Positions 27,428-36,423 of a stretch of 64,000 nucleotides of DNA are shown here, one piece after another. The notes beneath the pieces were generated by a model. That model worked only from the letters and a program-made list of their open reading frames with translations, did no database searches and was not told the origin of the DNA. The stretch's first letter is position 1. Each line of letters begins with the position of its first letter. The position numbers were made by a program, and so were the translations under genes. The stretch lies in NCBI RefSeq assembly GCF_012641745.1, contig NZ_WEHZ01000006.1, positions 62,001-126,000 of the forward strand, in the 5' to 3' direction. The DNA comes from Pseudoalteromonas peptidolytica (GTDB taxonomy: Bacteria; Pseudomonadota; Gammaproteobacteria; Enterobacterales; Alteromonadaceae).

Positions 27428-28170
27428 TCATTATTCCTGCTCGATATGCGTCTAGTCGATTACCAGGTAAGCCCCTAGCTGATATAGCAGGCAAACCCAT
27501 GATCCAGCATGTGTATGAGCAAGCGTGTCAATCCGGTGCTACAGCGGTTTATATCGCAACCGATCACAGCGCAGTGTTTGATGCAGCAAAAGGATTTACT
27601 GATAACGTACTTATGACTAAAGATGATCATCAATCTGGGACTGAGCGATTAGCTGAAGTTGTAGAGCTGCTTGAACTTGATGAGCAAACTTTAGTGGTGA
27701 ATGTACAAGGTGACGAACCGCTGTTAGAGCCTGAAAATATCGCGCAAGTAGCTACTTTATTACATCATTCCGATGCACCAATGGCGACATTGTGTGTTGA
27801 TATTGATGATGTAGAAGAAGTGCTGAATCCAAACGCAGTAAAAGTGGTGTCGGATATTCATGAAAACGCGCTATATTTCTCACGCGCGTCCATTCCATTT
27901 CAGCGTGATAGCATGTTAAAGCTCGACAAAAATAATGTTCCTGTAAATCATTTTAATCGCCATGTAGGGATATATGCCTACCGCGCGGGCTTTATTAAAA
28001 CCTATTTGTCGCTCAGTGTTTCACCACTAGAGTTACAAGAGTCGCTAGAACAGCTACGTGTGTTATATCATGGCTATAAAATCAAAGTTGCTAAGGCGAT
28101 AAAGCCTGTGCACGGTGGTGTTGATACACCTGAAGATTTGCAGCGTGTCCAAGAGATACTAAATGGATAA
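27415..28170 (+). CDS. kdsB: 3-deoxy-manno-octulosonate cytidylyltransferase
   Basis: A 251-residue protein with a GTG start at 27415, overlapping the ycaR end. The N-terminus [19 protein letters not shown] carries the nucleotide-binding loop. Next come [26 protein letters not shown] and [14 protein letters not shown], all characteristic of KdsB. It activates Kdo with CTP to CMP-Kdo for attachment to lipid A. It forms one unit with msbA, lpxK and ycaR, all serving lipopolysaccharide assembly. Confidence 0.96.
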   Translation: MEFVVIIPARYASSRLPGKPLADIAGKPMIQHVYEQACQSGATAVYIATDHSAVFDAAKGFTDNVLMTKDDHQSGTERLAEVVELLELDEQTLVVNVQGDEPLLEPENIAQVATLLHHSDAPMATLCVDIDDVEEVLNPNAVKVVSDIHENALYFSRASIPFQRDSMLKLDKNNVPVNHFNRHVGIYAYRAGFIKTYLSLSVSPLELQESLEQLRVLYHGYKIKVAKAIKPVHGGVDTPEDLQRVQEILNG

Positions 28171-28828
28171 GCTTAAGCTGATTGCTGATGAGGCGGATTA
28201 TATCGTAGCCTATAAGCCGTGTGGGGTTAACTTCCACAGTGAAGAAGGACCTGGCTTTGTATCGCTACTAAATACGCAACTAGGCTATCAACTATTTCCA
28301 GTCCACCGCTTAGATAAGGTAACATCAGGCCTTATTTTACTGGCTAAATCGAGCCAAGCGGCAAAGCAATTTACAGAGATGTTCACGTCGCGGAAAATAG
28401 ATAAATATTATCTTGCAATGATTAAAGCCAAACCCAAAAAAAAGCAAGGTTGGATAAAGGGTGATATGGCCAAGTCTCGGCGTGGTACATTTAAGCTAAT
28501 GAAAACCAAGCTAAACCCAGCTATAACTCGCTTTTATTCTCACTCCGTTGGCGTTAATTTGCGTGGATGTATTATTAAACCATTTTCAGGTAAAACGCAT
28601 CAGATCCGCGTTGCACTGAAAAGTATTGGTGCACCTATCTTGGGCGATCTTGCGTATGGTGGGGAACCTGCGGACAGAACATATTTACACGCCTTTTGTT
28701 TGGAGTTTGAGTGGCATGGTAAGTCGGTTAGCTACCAAGCTTGTCCTCCAGAAGAAGGCGCATTTACTCACCTTTTAACACATGAAATATTTGCAATTTG
28801 GCAAAAGCCAAGTCAATTAGAGTGGTAA
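28163..28828 (+). CDS. RluA-family pseudouridine synthase (TIGR01621 type)
   Basis: A 221-residue protein overlapping the kdsB stop by 8 bases. The catalytic motif is HRLDKVTSGLILLAKS, with the active-site Asp in RLD. It also has KYYLAMIKAKP, KPFSGKTHQIRVALKSIG and GDLAYGG, conserved in RluA-type enzymes. There is no S4 domain, and the length suits the short subfamily of uncharacterised RNA pseudouridine synthases. The target uridine, in tRNA or rRNA, cannot be told from sequence alone. Confidence 0.87.
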   Translation: MDKLKLIADEADYIVAYKPCGVNFHSEEGPGFVSLLNTQLGYQLFPVHRLDKVTSGLILLAKSSQAAKQFTEMFTSRKIDKYYLAMIKAKPKKKQGWIKGDMAKSRRGTFKLMKTKLNPAITRFYSHSVGVNLRGCIIKPFSGKTHQIRVALKSIGAPILGDLAYGGEPADRTYLHAFCLEFEWHGKSVSYQACPPEEGAFTHLLTHEIFAIWQKPSQLEW

Positions 28829-28829
28829 C

Positions 28830-29627
28830 ATGACTGATTCAAATACAGAACTTAGGTTTGGCGGTATTGCTCGTCTATACGGTAACGCAGAGTTAGAAGC
28901 ATTAAGCAAGGCACACTTTTGTGTTATTGGTATTGGTGGTGTTGGCAGTTGGGCTGTTGAAGCGCTAGTTCGAACTGGGGTAGGCAAGATAACGCTTATT
29001 GATATGGATGATATTTGTATCACTAATGTTAATCGCCAGCTGCATGCTCATAGTGAAAGTATCGGGATGCAGAAAATTGAGGCGATGCGGGATCGTTGTA
29101 TTGCGATTAATCCAGCTTGCGAGGTCATCCTTATTGATGACTTCCTGATGTTAGATAATATTAGAAGCTACATCCAAGATTTTGATTATGTTATTGACTG
29201 TATTGATGCTGTTAAAGAAAAGGCGGCGTTAATCGCCCATTGTAAACGCAATAAAATACCCGTGATCACCACAGGTGGTGCAGGTGGACAGACCGATCCA
29301 AGTCAGATCCAATACTCAGACGTTGCAAAGACTACGCATGACCCATTACTAGCAAAAGTTCGTTATATTCTCAGAAAGCAATATAACTTTAGCGATAATC
29401 CAAAACGCAAGTTTGGCGTAGATTGTGTCTATTCAACCGAGCAGCTGGTTTATCCAAGTAGCGATGGCACCGTATGTAAAGCCAAGCAGCAAGCTGAAGG
29501 TGGAAAAAATATGGACTGTGCCACAGGGTTTGGCTCAGCCACGATGGTAACGGGGAGTTTCGGTTTCTTTGCGGCCTCTAAAGCGATACGAAAGTATCTA
29601 GATAAGCAAAGCAGAAGTAGCAAGTAA
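28830..29627 (+). CDS. tcdA: tRNA threonylcarbamoyladenosine dehydratase TcdA (CsdL)
   Basis: A 265-residue E1-like ATP-dependent enzyme. The nucleotide site is CVIGIGGVGSWAVEALVRTG, followed by LIDMDDICITNVNRQ and DYVIDCIDAVKEKAALI. TTGGAGGQTDPS and GSFGFFAASKAIRKYL are typical of TcdA. It cyclises t6A at position 37 of ANN-decoding tRNAs to ct6A at the cytoplasmic membrane side. The csdE-csdA pair lies convergently just downstream. Those proteins supply sulfur to this enzyme in E. coli, so the three form a functional group although they are on opposite strands. Confidence 0.93.
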   Translation: MTDSNTELRFGGIARLYGNAELEALSKAHFCVIGIGGVGSWAVEALVRTGVGKITLIDMDDICITNVNRQLHAHSESIGMQKIEAMRDRCIAINPACEVILIDDFLMLDNIRSYIQDFDYVIDCIDAVKEKAALIAHCKRNKIPVITTGGAGGQTDPSQIQYSDVAKTTHDPLLAKVRYILRKQYNFSDNPKRKFGVDCVYSTEQLVYPSSDGTVCKAKQQAEGGKNMDCATGFGSATMVTGSFGFFAASKAIRKYLDKQSRSSK

Positions 29628-29629
29628 GT

Positions 29630-29700
29630 GTGCTCATATGAGCACCTTGAACGCTTATGTTGTTAACTGTCCGCAGCTCAGGTTAGTATTACGCTAACCT
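29630..29700. terminator. Two hairpins between tcdA and csdE
   Basis: GTGCTCATATGAGCAC (29630-29645) is a perfect 16-bp palindrome just after the tcdA stop. AGGTTAG and CTAACCT (29680-29686 and 29694-29700) pair around the csdE stop codon. Neither has a long T run, so they may end or trim the two converging transcripts less sharply than a classical terminator. Confidence 0.5.
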
Positions 29701-30096
29701 ATTTGCTTGCATCTGGATCTGGTCGACAATCGCCCGTATACCATTGCCTCTTGAAGGGCTTAAATGGCTGATTAATCCTAAGGACTCAAAAAGCGTATAA
29801 GCACTAAATTGGCTTGCCTGTTCCGGTGTTTTCCCTGCATATGCTGCGATGATAATTGCAAGTAATCCTTTCACGATACGTGTATCTGAATCTGCAATAA
29901 GCACAAGCTGTTGTGCACTTTCGTCTAAGTCGACGTATAACCACACTTTACTGTCACAGCCCGATACTAATGCAGATCCAACTTTTAGTGCCTCTGGAAG
30001 TTCAGGAAGTTGTTTACCAAAAAGCATTATTTCTCGGTACTTGGCTTGCCAGCCATGACTTTCTGATAACTTTTTTGTGATATTTTCAATATTCAT
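29689..30096 (-). CDS. csdE: SufE-family sulfur acceptor CsdE
   Basis: A 135-residue protein on the minus strand. The acceptor cysteine is C47 in ALVSGCDSKVWLYV, the SufE/CsdE signature, and SPSRGNGIRAIVDQI near the C-terminus is also conserved. It takes persulfide sulfur from the partner desulfurase. The csdA stop lies 3 bp upstream of its start, so the pair is one operon. I call it CsdE rather than SufE because the desulfurase partner and the nearby tcdA recreate the E. coli csd locus, and no sufBCD genes are visible. Confidence 0.88.
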   Translation of the reverse strand: MNIENITKKLSESHGWQAKYREIMLFGKQLPELPEALKVGSALVSGCDSKVWLYVDLDESAQQLVLIADSDTRIVKGLLAIIIAAYAGKTPEQASQFSAYTLFESLGLISHLSPSRGNGIRAIVDQIQMQANRLA

Positions 30097-30099
30097 CGT

Positions 30100-31314
30100 T
30101 TAATCTAGTAATTCAATTGTGGCTTTTAAGGCATTAATAAAATGCTCGACATCAGCTTCGTTATTGTAAAATGCTAAACTTGCTCGCACTGTTCCATTGA
30201 CATTAAGCATGTTCATCAACGGTTGAGCACAATGATGTCCGCTTCTGACGGCGACACCATAGGTGTTGAGTAGTGTAGCAAGGTCATAGTGATGCTCATT
30301 TTTGTAATTAAAACTGACAATCCCCACGTTGTTCTGCGTGTCACCATACACGGTTACGCCTTTAATTTGGTTTAACTGTTGTAAAAGGGACTGATAGAGG
30401 GCTCGTTCGTAGCGCTGAAGTGCCGACGGGCTAATGTTGTTCAAGTAATCAACCGCAGCGGCCAATCCTATGACGCCAGAGATATTAGGCGTGCCAGGTT
30501 CAAATTTACCAGGAGCATCACGATAAGTGGAGTGTGCAAACGTTACCTCTTGGATCATTTCTCCTCCCGTTTTATATACGGGCAGGGTATTGAGCAAATT
30601 ATATCGACCATATAATCCTCCAACACCTGTAGGCCCCAACGCCTTGTGAGCAGAAAAAACATAAAAGTCGCAATCCAATGCTACCAAATCAGGCCGCAAG
30701 TGCATAAAAGACTGTGCGCCATCTATGACTGTCTTCGTACCAAGCGTTTTACAAGCTTTTATAAGAGATTCGATGGGGTGTATATTACCAAGCGCATTAG
30801 AAACATGTCCTATCGATAAGATATCTGGTTTATGTGTTTGCAATAGCGAGATAGCACCCGCTTCATCAAGCACACCATTTTCAAGCATAGGCAACACTAA
30901 CAACTGTGCGCCGGTACGCTTACATGCTTCTTGCCAAGGCACGATGTTAGCATGATGCTCAAATGGGCTGATCGCTATTTTACTGTTTTCATTTAATGCT
31001 TGGCTGAGGCCATGAGCCAAAAAGTTTAGTGATTCTGTGGCACCACTGGTCCAGACAATTTCTTTTGCAGAAACATTTAAAAATTTGGCGATAGTTTCAC
31101 GTGCGGCTTCATATCGATTTGTCGCGTTTTTACTCAGTGTATGTAAACCTCTGTGTACATTTGAATTCTCAGCTTGATAAAAAGTTTTGATGACATCAAT
31201 AACTTTGTTCGGTTTTTGTGCAGTTGCAGCTGAGTCGAGGTAGCAAAGCGGCTGCCCATTTAGTGATTTGTCTAAAATAGGGAAGTCGTCGCGCAGAGAA
31301 TGTATATCAGTCAT
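30100..31314 (-). CDS. csdA: Cysteine desulfurase CsdA (SufS-like, group II)
   Basis: A 404-residue PLP enzyme of the SufS/CsdA class. FYQAENSNVHRGLHTLS and IVWTSGATESLN lie near the N-terminus. The PLP lysine is in FYVFSAHKALGPTGVG. The catalytic cysteine is about C362 in VRSGHHCAQPLMNM, with the short loop of group II desulfurases. It turns cysteine into alanine and enzyme persulfide, passed to CsdE and then to TcdA-dependent tRNA modification or Fe-S use. CsdA and SufS cannot be separated by sequence alone, so the name rests on the context with csdE and tcdA. Confidence 0.9.
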   Translation of the reverse strand: MTDIHSLRDDFPILDKSLNGQPLCYLDSAATAQKPNKVIDVIKTFYQAENSNVHRGLHTLSKNATNRYEAARETIAKFLNVSAKEIVWTSGATESLNFLAHGLSQALNENSKIAISPFEHHANIVPWQEACKRTGAQLLVLPMLENGVLDEAGAISLLQTHKPDILSIGHVSNALGNIHPIESLIKACKTLGTKTVIDGAQSFMHLRPDLVALDCDFYVFSAHKALGPTGVGGLYGRYNLLNTLPVYKTGGEMIQEVTFAHSTYRDAPGKFEPGTPNISGVIGLAAAVDYLNNISPSALQRYERALYQSLLQQLNQIKGVTVYGDTQNNVGIVSFNYKNEHHYDLATLLNTYGVAVRSGHHCAQPLMNMLNVNGTVRASLAFYNNEADVEHFINALKATIELLD

Positions 31315-31372
31315 AACGTACCTGAGTTAATTTGGCAGCGAGATTTTAGCTAATAACTGTTCATAGTTAAAC

Positions 31373-31399
31373 AAAAAAGGCCGCATTAAGCGGCCTTTT
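31373..31399 (-). terminator. Rho-independent terminator of gltA
   Basis: On the minus strand CAAAAGGCCGC, a TTAAT loop and GCGGCC are followed by TTTTTT. It lies about 18 bp after the gltA stop. Confidence 0.9.
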
Positions 31400-31416
31400 G
31401 CAATAAAACGTCAGTA

Positions 31417-32703
31417 TTATCTGTCGCTTTTTGATTTATAGTCGCGTGCTGTGTAGCCTTTGTAAAGCTGACGTGGACGACCAATCTTATGACCTGGCTG
31501 AGAAAGCATTTCGTTCCAATGTGAAATCCAACCGACAGTACGAGACATCGCGAAGATAACAGTGAACATACTTGTTGGAATACCAATTGCCTTAAGAATG
31601 ATACCTGAGTAGAAGTCTACGTTAGGGTATAGTTTCTTCTCGATGAAGTACGGGTCTTCCAATGCAATTTGTTCAAGTTTCATTGCCACGTCAAGCAATG
31701 GATCTTGAATGTTAAGCTCTTTAAGCACTTCATGACACGTTTGACGCATTACTGTTGCACGTGGGTCAAAGTTTTTATAAACGCGGTGACCAAAGCCCAT
31801 TAGACGGAACGGATCGTTCTTGTCTTTTGCTTTAGCAACATACTCGTCAATACGGTCAACAGAGCCGATTTCTTCAAGCATCGTTAAGCAAGCTTCGTTT
31901 GCGCCGCCGTGTGCAGGGCCCCAAAGTGATGCAATACCAGCTGCAATACATGCGTATGGGTTTGCACCTGAAGAACCTGCTAAACGTACTGTCGACGTTG
32001 ACGCGTTTTGTTCATGATCCGCGTGAAGCATGAAAATACGGTCCATTGCTTTAGCAAGTACCGGACTTACGTTGTAATCTTCCGCTGGCACAGAGAACAT
32101 CATGTGCAGGAAGTTTTCAGCGTAGCTTAAGTCGTTGCGCGGATACACGAACGGCTGACCAACGTTGTATTTGTATGCCATGGCAGCGATAGTTGGCAGT
32201 TTTGCAACCAACTTAACCGCACAACGCATGCGTTGATCTTCATCAGAAATATCAAGGTCTGAATGATAAAACGATGATAATGCACCAACAACACCACACA
32301 GCATAGCCATTGGGTGAGCGTCTACACGGAAGCCTTGGAAAAACGCAGCAATTTTCTCGTGCATCATGGTGTTGCGAGTGATCTCATCTGAGAACTCTGC
32401 TAGTTGTGCTTCGCTTGGTAACTCACCGTTAAGTAGTAAGTAGCAAAGTTCAATATAGTTAGAATTTTCAGCAAGTTGCTCAATAGGGTAACCGCGGTGA
32501 AGCAGTACTCCTTTGGCACCGTCAATGTAAGTGATAGACGAGTCACAAGAGGCAGTCGACATAAATCCTGGGTCATACGTAAATAGCCCGTGAGCGCCTA
32601 ATGAACGAACGTCAACTACGTCTTGACCAGCTGTACCTTCGTAAATTGGTAACTCAATCGGATCGTGACCATCAATATGGACTGTGGCTTTTTTATCTGC
32701 CAT
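31417..32703 (-). CDS. gltA: Citrate synthase, type I
   Basis: A 428-residue protein, the size of the hexameric, NADH-sensitive type I enzyme of gammaproteobacteria. It begins [20 protein letters not shown]. The active-site segments are [49 protein letters not shown] and the C-terminal [13 protein letters not shown]. It condenses acetyl-CoA and oxaloacetate to citrate, the first TCA step. It diverges from sdhC across a 381-bp AT-rich region, the same arrangement as gltA-sdh in E. coli, and has its own terminator. Confidence 0.97.
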   Translation of the reverse strand: MADKKATVHIDGHDPIELPIYEGTAGQDVVDVRSLGAHGLFTYDPGFMSTASCDSSITYIDGAKGVLLHRGYPIEQLAENSNYIELCYLLLNGELPSEAQLAEFSDEITRNTMMHEKIAAFFQGFRVDAHPMAMLCGVVGALSSFYHSDLDISDEDQRMRCAVKLVAKLPTIAAMAYKYNVGQPFVYPRNDLSYAENFLHMMFSVPAEDYNVSPVLAKAMDRIFMLHADHEQNASTSTVRLAGSSGANPYACIAAGIASLWGPAHGGANEACLTMLEEIGSVDRIDEYVAKAKDKNDPFRLMGFGHRVYKNFDPRATVMRQTCHEVLKELNIQDPLLDVAMKLEQIALEDPYFIEKKLYPNVDFYSGIILKAIGIPTSMFTVIFAMSRTVGWISHWNEMLSQPGHKIGRPRQLYKGYTARDYKSKSDR

Positions 32704-33038
32704 CTATTTGTCTCCTATTTAATAACAATATTCTGATTGTTATGTTGTGATACTAATGTTAAGCAAATTCAGATCATTCTAACTTATAACCTAGGCTAAA
32801 AGTCAATTTTTATGTGATTTATGCATAAATGTATAATAAATATTCTATTGCGATTAAATATTAGACCATTCGCTAATTCGCAAGCGTCTCTATCTAAACA
32901 AGAATTGTAAAAGGCCGCGTAGCCTTATATACTGTCAACGGTTTTATACCGTATCGTCTGTGGGTAAACCTATTTTTACATCAATTTTTTACACTCCAGT
33001 GAACTTTTTGGTGTCCTAATTGGTTTATCTAGAGTGTG
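32704..33038. promoter_or_regulatory. Divergent gltA/sdh control region
   Basis: This AT-rich stretch has no gene. It holds a perfect 14-bp palindrome ATTTATGCATAAAT (32817-32830) followed by TATAAT at 32832-32837. There is also a short hairpin AAGGC/GCCTT (32911-32926) and a small inverted repeat ACGGT-N5-ACCGT (32938-32952). The promoters of both operons must lie here, but I could not pair convincing -35 and -10 boxes. Known regulators of this locus in relatives (ArcA, Crp) are plausible and not shown. Confidence 0.5.
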
Positions 33039-33065
33039 CCATCTACATTTGCAATATGTAGGTGG
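33039..33065 (+). promoter_or_regulatory. Leader hairpin upstream of sdhC
   Basis: CCATCTACAT and ATGTAGGTGG pair over 10 bp (one G-U) around a 7-nt loop. It lies in the probable 5' leader of the sdh-suc transcript and could affect mRNA stability or translation. Confidence 0.4.
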
Positions 33066-33120
33066 GTTTCATAAAAACAAGTAGATGAGCTCCTTTGTGG
33101 GCAAAGATGGGCAAGTAACT

Positions 33121-33498
33121 GTGAAAAAGCAAAGACCTGTAAATCTAGATCTTACGACTATATCTATGCCACCAACGGCTAAAGCGTCGATCCTTCATCG
33201 TGTAACCGGTGTTGCGTTTTTCTTCGCTTTAACCTTTGTGATTTGGGCTTGGTCTGAATCTCTTTCTTCTCCTGAAGGCTTCGAGTTTGTAAAAGAACTG
33301 ATGTCTGGCTTTATTGCGAAATTCATCGCATGGGGCACCCTAACTGTATTGTCTTACCACATTATCGGTGGTATCCGTCACATGATTCAGGATATGGGAC
33401 ATTGGGAAGAATTAGAATCAGGCAACAATAGCGCGAAGATTGCATTAGCACTTTGGGTTATCGTAGCAATTTTAGCTGGAGTATGGATATGGTCTTAA
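33121..33498 (+). CDS. sdhC: Succinate dehydrogenase cytochrome b556 subunit
   Basis: A membrane subunit of complex II of 125 residues from the GTG at 33121. The start KKQRPVNLDLTTISMPPTA followed by ASILHRVTGV is the SdhC signature, and the haem-ligand region is LSYHIIGGIRHMIQDMG. Three membrane helices are visible. An in-frame ATG at 33085 would add 12 residues (beginning MSSFVGKDGQ) with no clear ribosome site. I prefer the GTG because homologous proteins start close to KKQRPVNLDL, but the choice is uncertain. It anchors SdhAB and helps bind haem b and ubiquinone. Confidence 0.9.
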   Translation: MKKQRPVNLDLTTISMPPTAKASILHRVTGVAFFFALTFVIWAWSESLSSPEGFEFVKELMSGFIAKFIAWGTLTVLSYHIIGGIRHMIQDMGHWEELESGNNSAKIALALWVIVAILAGVWIWS

Positions 33499-33836
33499 AT
33501 CAAGCGACATTGAAGCGTGATGGCGTACAAGACTACGTATCATTGCGCGCGACTGCGTTAATTATCCTAGCTTATGCGGTATTCATCGTAGGCTATCTGT
33601 TAATCACACCTGAACTTACTTATGAAGCATGGTCAGGGTTGTTCTCAAACTTGGCTGTGAAAGCAGCAACCATGATCACGCTAGTATGTATGATGGTACA
33701 TACACGTATTGGTTTATGGCAGGTTTTAACTGACTATGTTAAGAACTCAACAACCCGCTCTATCCTTAGCTTTGTATTAAACCTTATGGCACTAGCTTAC
33801 GTAGCTATTGGCCTGTTTGTTCTGTGGGGTGTTTAA
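33489..33836 (+). CDS. sdhD: Succinate dehydrogenase membrane anchor subunit
   Basis: A 115-residue protein, the same length as E. coli SdhD, from the ATG at 33489. The frame extends upstream to 33453, but MVLNQATLKRDGVQDYV aligns with the E. coli start, and GGAG lies upstream at 33478. It overlaps the sdhC stop by 10 bases. It has three membrane helices. VHTRIGLWQVLTDYVK contains the region that ligates haem and contacts quinone. The C-terminal FVLWGV is also conserved. Confidence 0.93.
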   Translation: MVLNQATLKRDGVQDYVSLRATALIILAYAVFIVGYLLITPELTYEAWSGLFSNLAVKAATMITLVCMMVHTRIGLWQVLTDYVKNSTTRSILSFVLNLMALAYVAIGLFVLWGV

Positions 33837-35609
33837 GTGAAATATAACGTACGCGAATTTGACGCAGTTGTAGTTGGTGCTGGTGGTGCGGGTATGCGCG
33901 CGGCACTTGCTATTTCAGAATCAGGTAAAACTTGTGCTCTTATTTCAAAAGTTTTCCCAACTCGTTCTCACACAGTGTCTGCACAAGGTGGTATCACTGT
34001 TGCGCTAGGTAACTCGCATGAGGACAACTGGGAATGGCACATGTACGATACGGTGAAAGGGTCAGACTACATTGGTGACCAAGATGCCATCGAATACATG
34101 ACTAAAACGGGTCCTGAAGCTATCACTGAGTTAGAAAATATGGGTTTACCTTTCTCTCGGTTTGAAAATGGTCGCGTATATCAGCGTCCTTTCGGTGGTC
34201 AGTCTAAGAATTTCGGTGGTGAACAGGCTGCACGTACAGCGGCTGCGGCCGACCGTACTGGTCACGCACTGCTACATTGCTTATATCAGCAAAACGTTAA
34301 AAACAAAACCAACGTGTTCTCAGAGTGGTACGCGCTTGATTTAGTTAAAAATGATAAAGGCGACGTAGTCGGTGTTACCGCAATTGACATTGAGAGCGGC
34401 GAAGTCGTTTATTTCAAGTCTAAAGCGGTTGTGTTGGCAACGGGCGGTGCAGGTCGTATCTACGCATCGACTACTAACGCACACATCAACACGGGCGACG
34501 GCGTAGGTATGGCTGTTCGTGCTGGCATTTCAATGCAAGACATGGAAATGTGGCAGTTCCACCCGACCGGTATTGCTGGCGCTGGTACACTAGTGACTGA
34601 AGGTTGTCGTGGTGAAGGTGGTTACCTTCTGAATAAAGACGGTGAACGCTTCATGGAGCGTTACGCGCCTAACGCCAAAGACCTTGCTGGTCGTGACGTA
34701 GTTGCACGTGCAATGATGACTGAAATTCGTGAAGGTCGTGGTTGTGAAGGCCCATGGGGTACGCACATTAAGCTTAAGCTTGATCACCTAGGTGAGGAAA
34801 TGCTTAACCTTCGTCTTCCTGGTGTTTGTGACTTATCTAAGACATTTGCACACGTTGATCCAGCGAAAGAACCTATTCCGGTTATTCCAACTTGTCACTA
34901 TATGATGGGTGGTGTACCGACAAACGTTAATGGTCAGGTGCTTAGCGTAAGTGAAAATGGCGATGAGCGTATTGTAGAAGGTTTATTCGCAGTAGGTGAA
35001 ATTGCATGTGTATCTGTACATGGTGCAAACCGCCTAGGTGGTAACTCACTACTTGACCTCGTTGTATTTGGTCGTGCAGCTGGTAACTTCTTAGGTACTT
35101 ACTTGAATGACTTTGAGTCTACAGGTGATGCGTCTAAAGATGACGTTGATAATGCGTTTGCACGTTTCAATCGCTGGGAGTCGTCTGAGGTCGGTAAAGG
35201 TGAAGACCCAGTACAAATTAAGAAAGACTTGCAAGAGTGTATGCAGCTTAACTTCTCAGTATTCAGAGAAGGCGACGCAATGGCAGAAGGACTTAAAGAG
35301 CTTAAAGAAATCCGCGAGCGTCTTAAGTTTGCACGCCTTGATGATAAGTCATCAGAGTTCAACACGCAGCGTATCGAATGCTTAGAGCTTGATAACTTGA
35401 TGGAAACAGCATACTCAACAGCAGTAGCTGCTAATTTCCGTACTGAAAGTCGTGGTGCTCACTCTCGCTTTGACTTCCCAGAGCGTGATGATGAAAATTG
35501 GTTGTGCCACTCAGTTCATCATCCGGAATCTGATTCGATGACTAAGCGTAAGGTTAACTTTGCGCCTACGACTCGTGAAGCGTTCCCACCAAAAGCACGT
35601 ACATACTAG
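33837..35609 (+). CDS. sdhA: Succinate dehydrogenase flavoprotein subunit
   Basis: A 590-residue protein with a GTG start directly after the sdhD stop. It has [17 protein letters not shown] (FAD site), [13 protein letters not shown] (with the histidine for covalent FAD), [18 protein letters not shown], the active-site arginine region in RDVVARAM, and [11 protein letters not shown]. The C-terminus ends in [11 protein letters not shown], as in proteobacterial SdhA. It oxidises succinate to fumarate on the cytoplasmic face of complex II. Confidence 0.97.
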   Translation: MKYNVREFDAVVVGAGGAGMRAALAISESGKTCALISKVFPTRSHTVSAQGGITVALGNSHEDNWEWHMYDTVKGSDYIGDQDAIEYMTKTGPEAITELENMGLPFSRFENGRVYQRPFGGQSKNFGGEQAARTAAAADRTGHALLHCLYQQNVKNKTNVFSEWYALDLVKNDKGDVVGVTAIDIESGEVVYFKSKAVVLATGGAGRIYASTTNAHINTGDGVGMAVRAGISMQDMEMWQFHPTGIAGAGTLVTEGCRGEGGYLLNKDGERFMERYAPNAKDLAGRDVVARAMMTEIREGRGCEGPWGTHIKLKLDHLGEEMLNLRLPGVCDLSKTFAHVDPAKEPIPVIPTCHYMMGGVPTNVNGQVLSVSENGDERIVEGLFAVGEIACVSVHGANRLGGNSLLDLVVFGRAAGNFLGTYLNDFESTGDASKDDVDNAFARFNRWESSEVGKGEDPVQIKKDLQECMQLNFSVFREGDAMAEGLKELKEIRERLKFARLDDKSSEFNTQRIECLELDNLMETAYSTAVAANFRTESRGAHSRFDFPERDDENWLCHSVHHPESDSMTKRKVNFAPTTREAFPPKARTY

Positions 35610-35619
35610 GAGTTCAGCG

Positions 35620-36339
35620 ATGGCTACTTTAGAATTATCAGTTTATCGTTATAACCCTGATGAAGATTCAGCACCACGTATGCAAGACTACACTCTAGAA
35701 GTAGAGGAAGGTCGTGACATGATGGTGTTGGATGCTCTGATGCAGTTAAAAGAGCAAGATCCAACTTTATCTTTCCGTCGTTCATGTCGTGAGGGCGTTT
35801 GTGGCTCTGACGGTGTAAACATGAACGGTAAGAACGGCCTCGCCTGTATTACCCCAATTTCTGCAGTGCAGAAAGGCGGTAAGGGTAAGATCGTTATTCG
35901 TCCATTACCGGGGTTACCAGTAATTCGTGACCTAGTAATTGATATGAGTCAGTTCTATACGCAATACGAGAAGGTTAAGCCTTTCTTGATCAACGACAAG
36001 CCAACTGGTGGTGAAGAACGTCTTCAGTCTATTGAAGACCGCGAAAAACTAGATGGCTTGTATGAATGTATTCTTTGTGCATGTTGTTCAACGTCTTGTC
36101 CTTCTTTCTGGTGGAACCCAGACAAGTTCATCGGTCCTGCGGGTCTTTTACATGCTTATCGTTTCTTGGCTGATAGTCGTGATACAGCAACAGAAGAGCG
36201 CCTTGCAGATCTTGATGACGCGTTCAGCGTATTCCGCTGTCACAGTATTATGAACTGTGTTAGCGTATGTCCTAAAGGTCTTAATCCAACTAAGGCAATT
36301 GGACAAATTAAATCAATGTTGTTAAACCGCTCGGTATAA
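35620..36339 (+). CDS. sdhB: Succinate dehydrogenase iron-sulfur subunit
   Basis: A 239-residue protein from the ATG at 35620 with AGGAG upstream. The frame reaches back to 35560, but that part overlaps sdhA and is not coding here. The 2Fe-2S cluster lies in RRSCREGVCGSDGVNMNG with GLAC. The 4Fe-4S and 3Fe-4S motifs are CILCACCSTSCPSFWW and CHSIMNCVSVCPKGLNP. It passes electrons from FAD to ubiquinone. It ends the sdh operon, and a strong palindrome follows. Confidence 0.97.
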   Translation: MATLELSVYRYNPDEDSAPRMQDYTLEVEEGRDMMVLDALMQLKEQDPTLSFRRSCREGVCGSDGVNMNGKNGLACITPISAVQKGGKGKIVIRPLPGLPVIRDLVIDMSQFYTQYEKVKPFLINDKPTGGEERLQSIEDREKLDGLYECILCACCSTSCPSFWWNPDKFIGPAGLLHAYRFLADSRDTATEERLADLDDAFSVFRCHSIMNCVSVCPKGLNPTKAIGQIKSMLLNRSV

Positions 36340-36354
36340 CACATACTACTAGCT

Positions 36355-36382
36355 AAGATGGCAAGCGATCGCTTGCCATCTT
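36355..36382 (+). terminator. 28-bp perfect palindrome between sdhB and sucA
   Basis: AAGATGGCAAGCGA is followed directly by its exact inverse TCGCTTGCCATCTT, then GTTTTCGTTT. The RNA would form a very stable hairpin with a GCGATCGC centre. The T run is interrupted, so it is probably a partial terminator or an mRNA-stabilising processing site that separates sdh from suc expression. Confidence 0.7.
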
Positions 36383-36423
36383 GTTTTCGTTTGAGTTTCT
36401 GCGCTAGATAAAAGGGCTAATAG

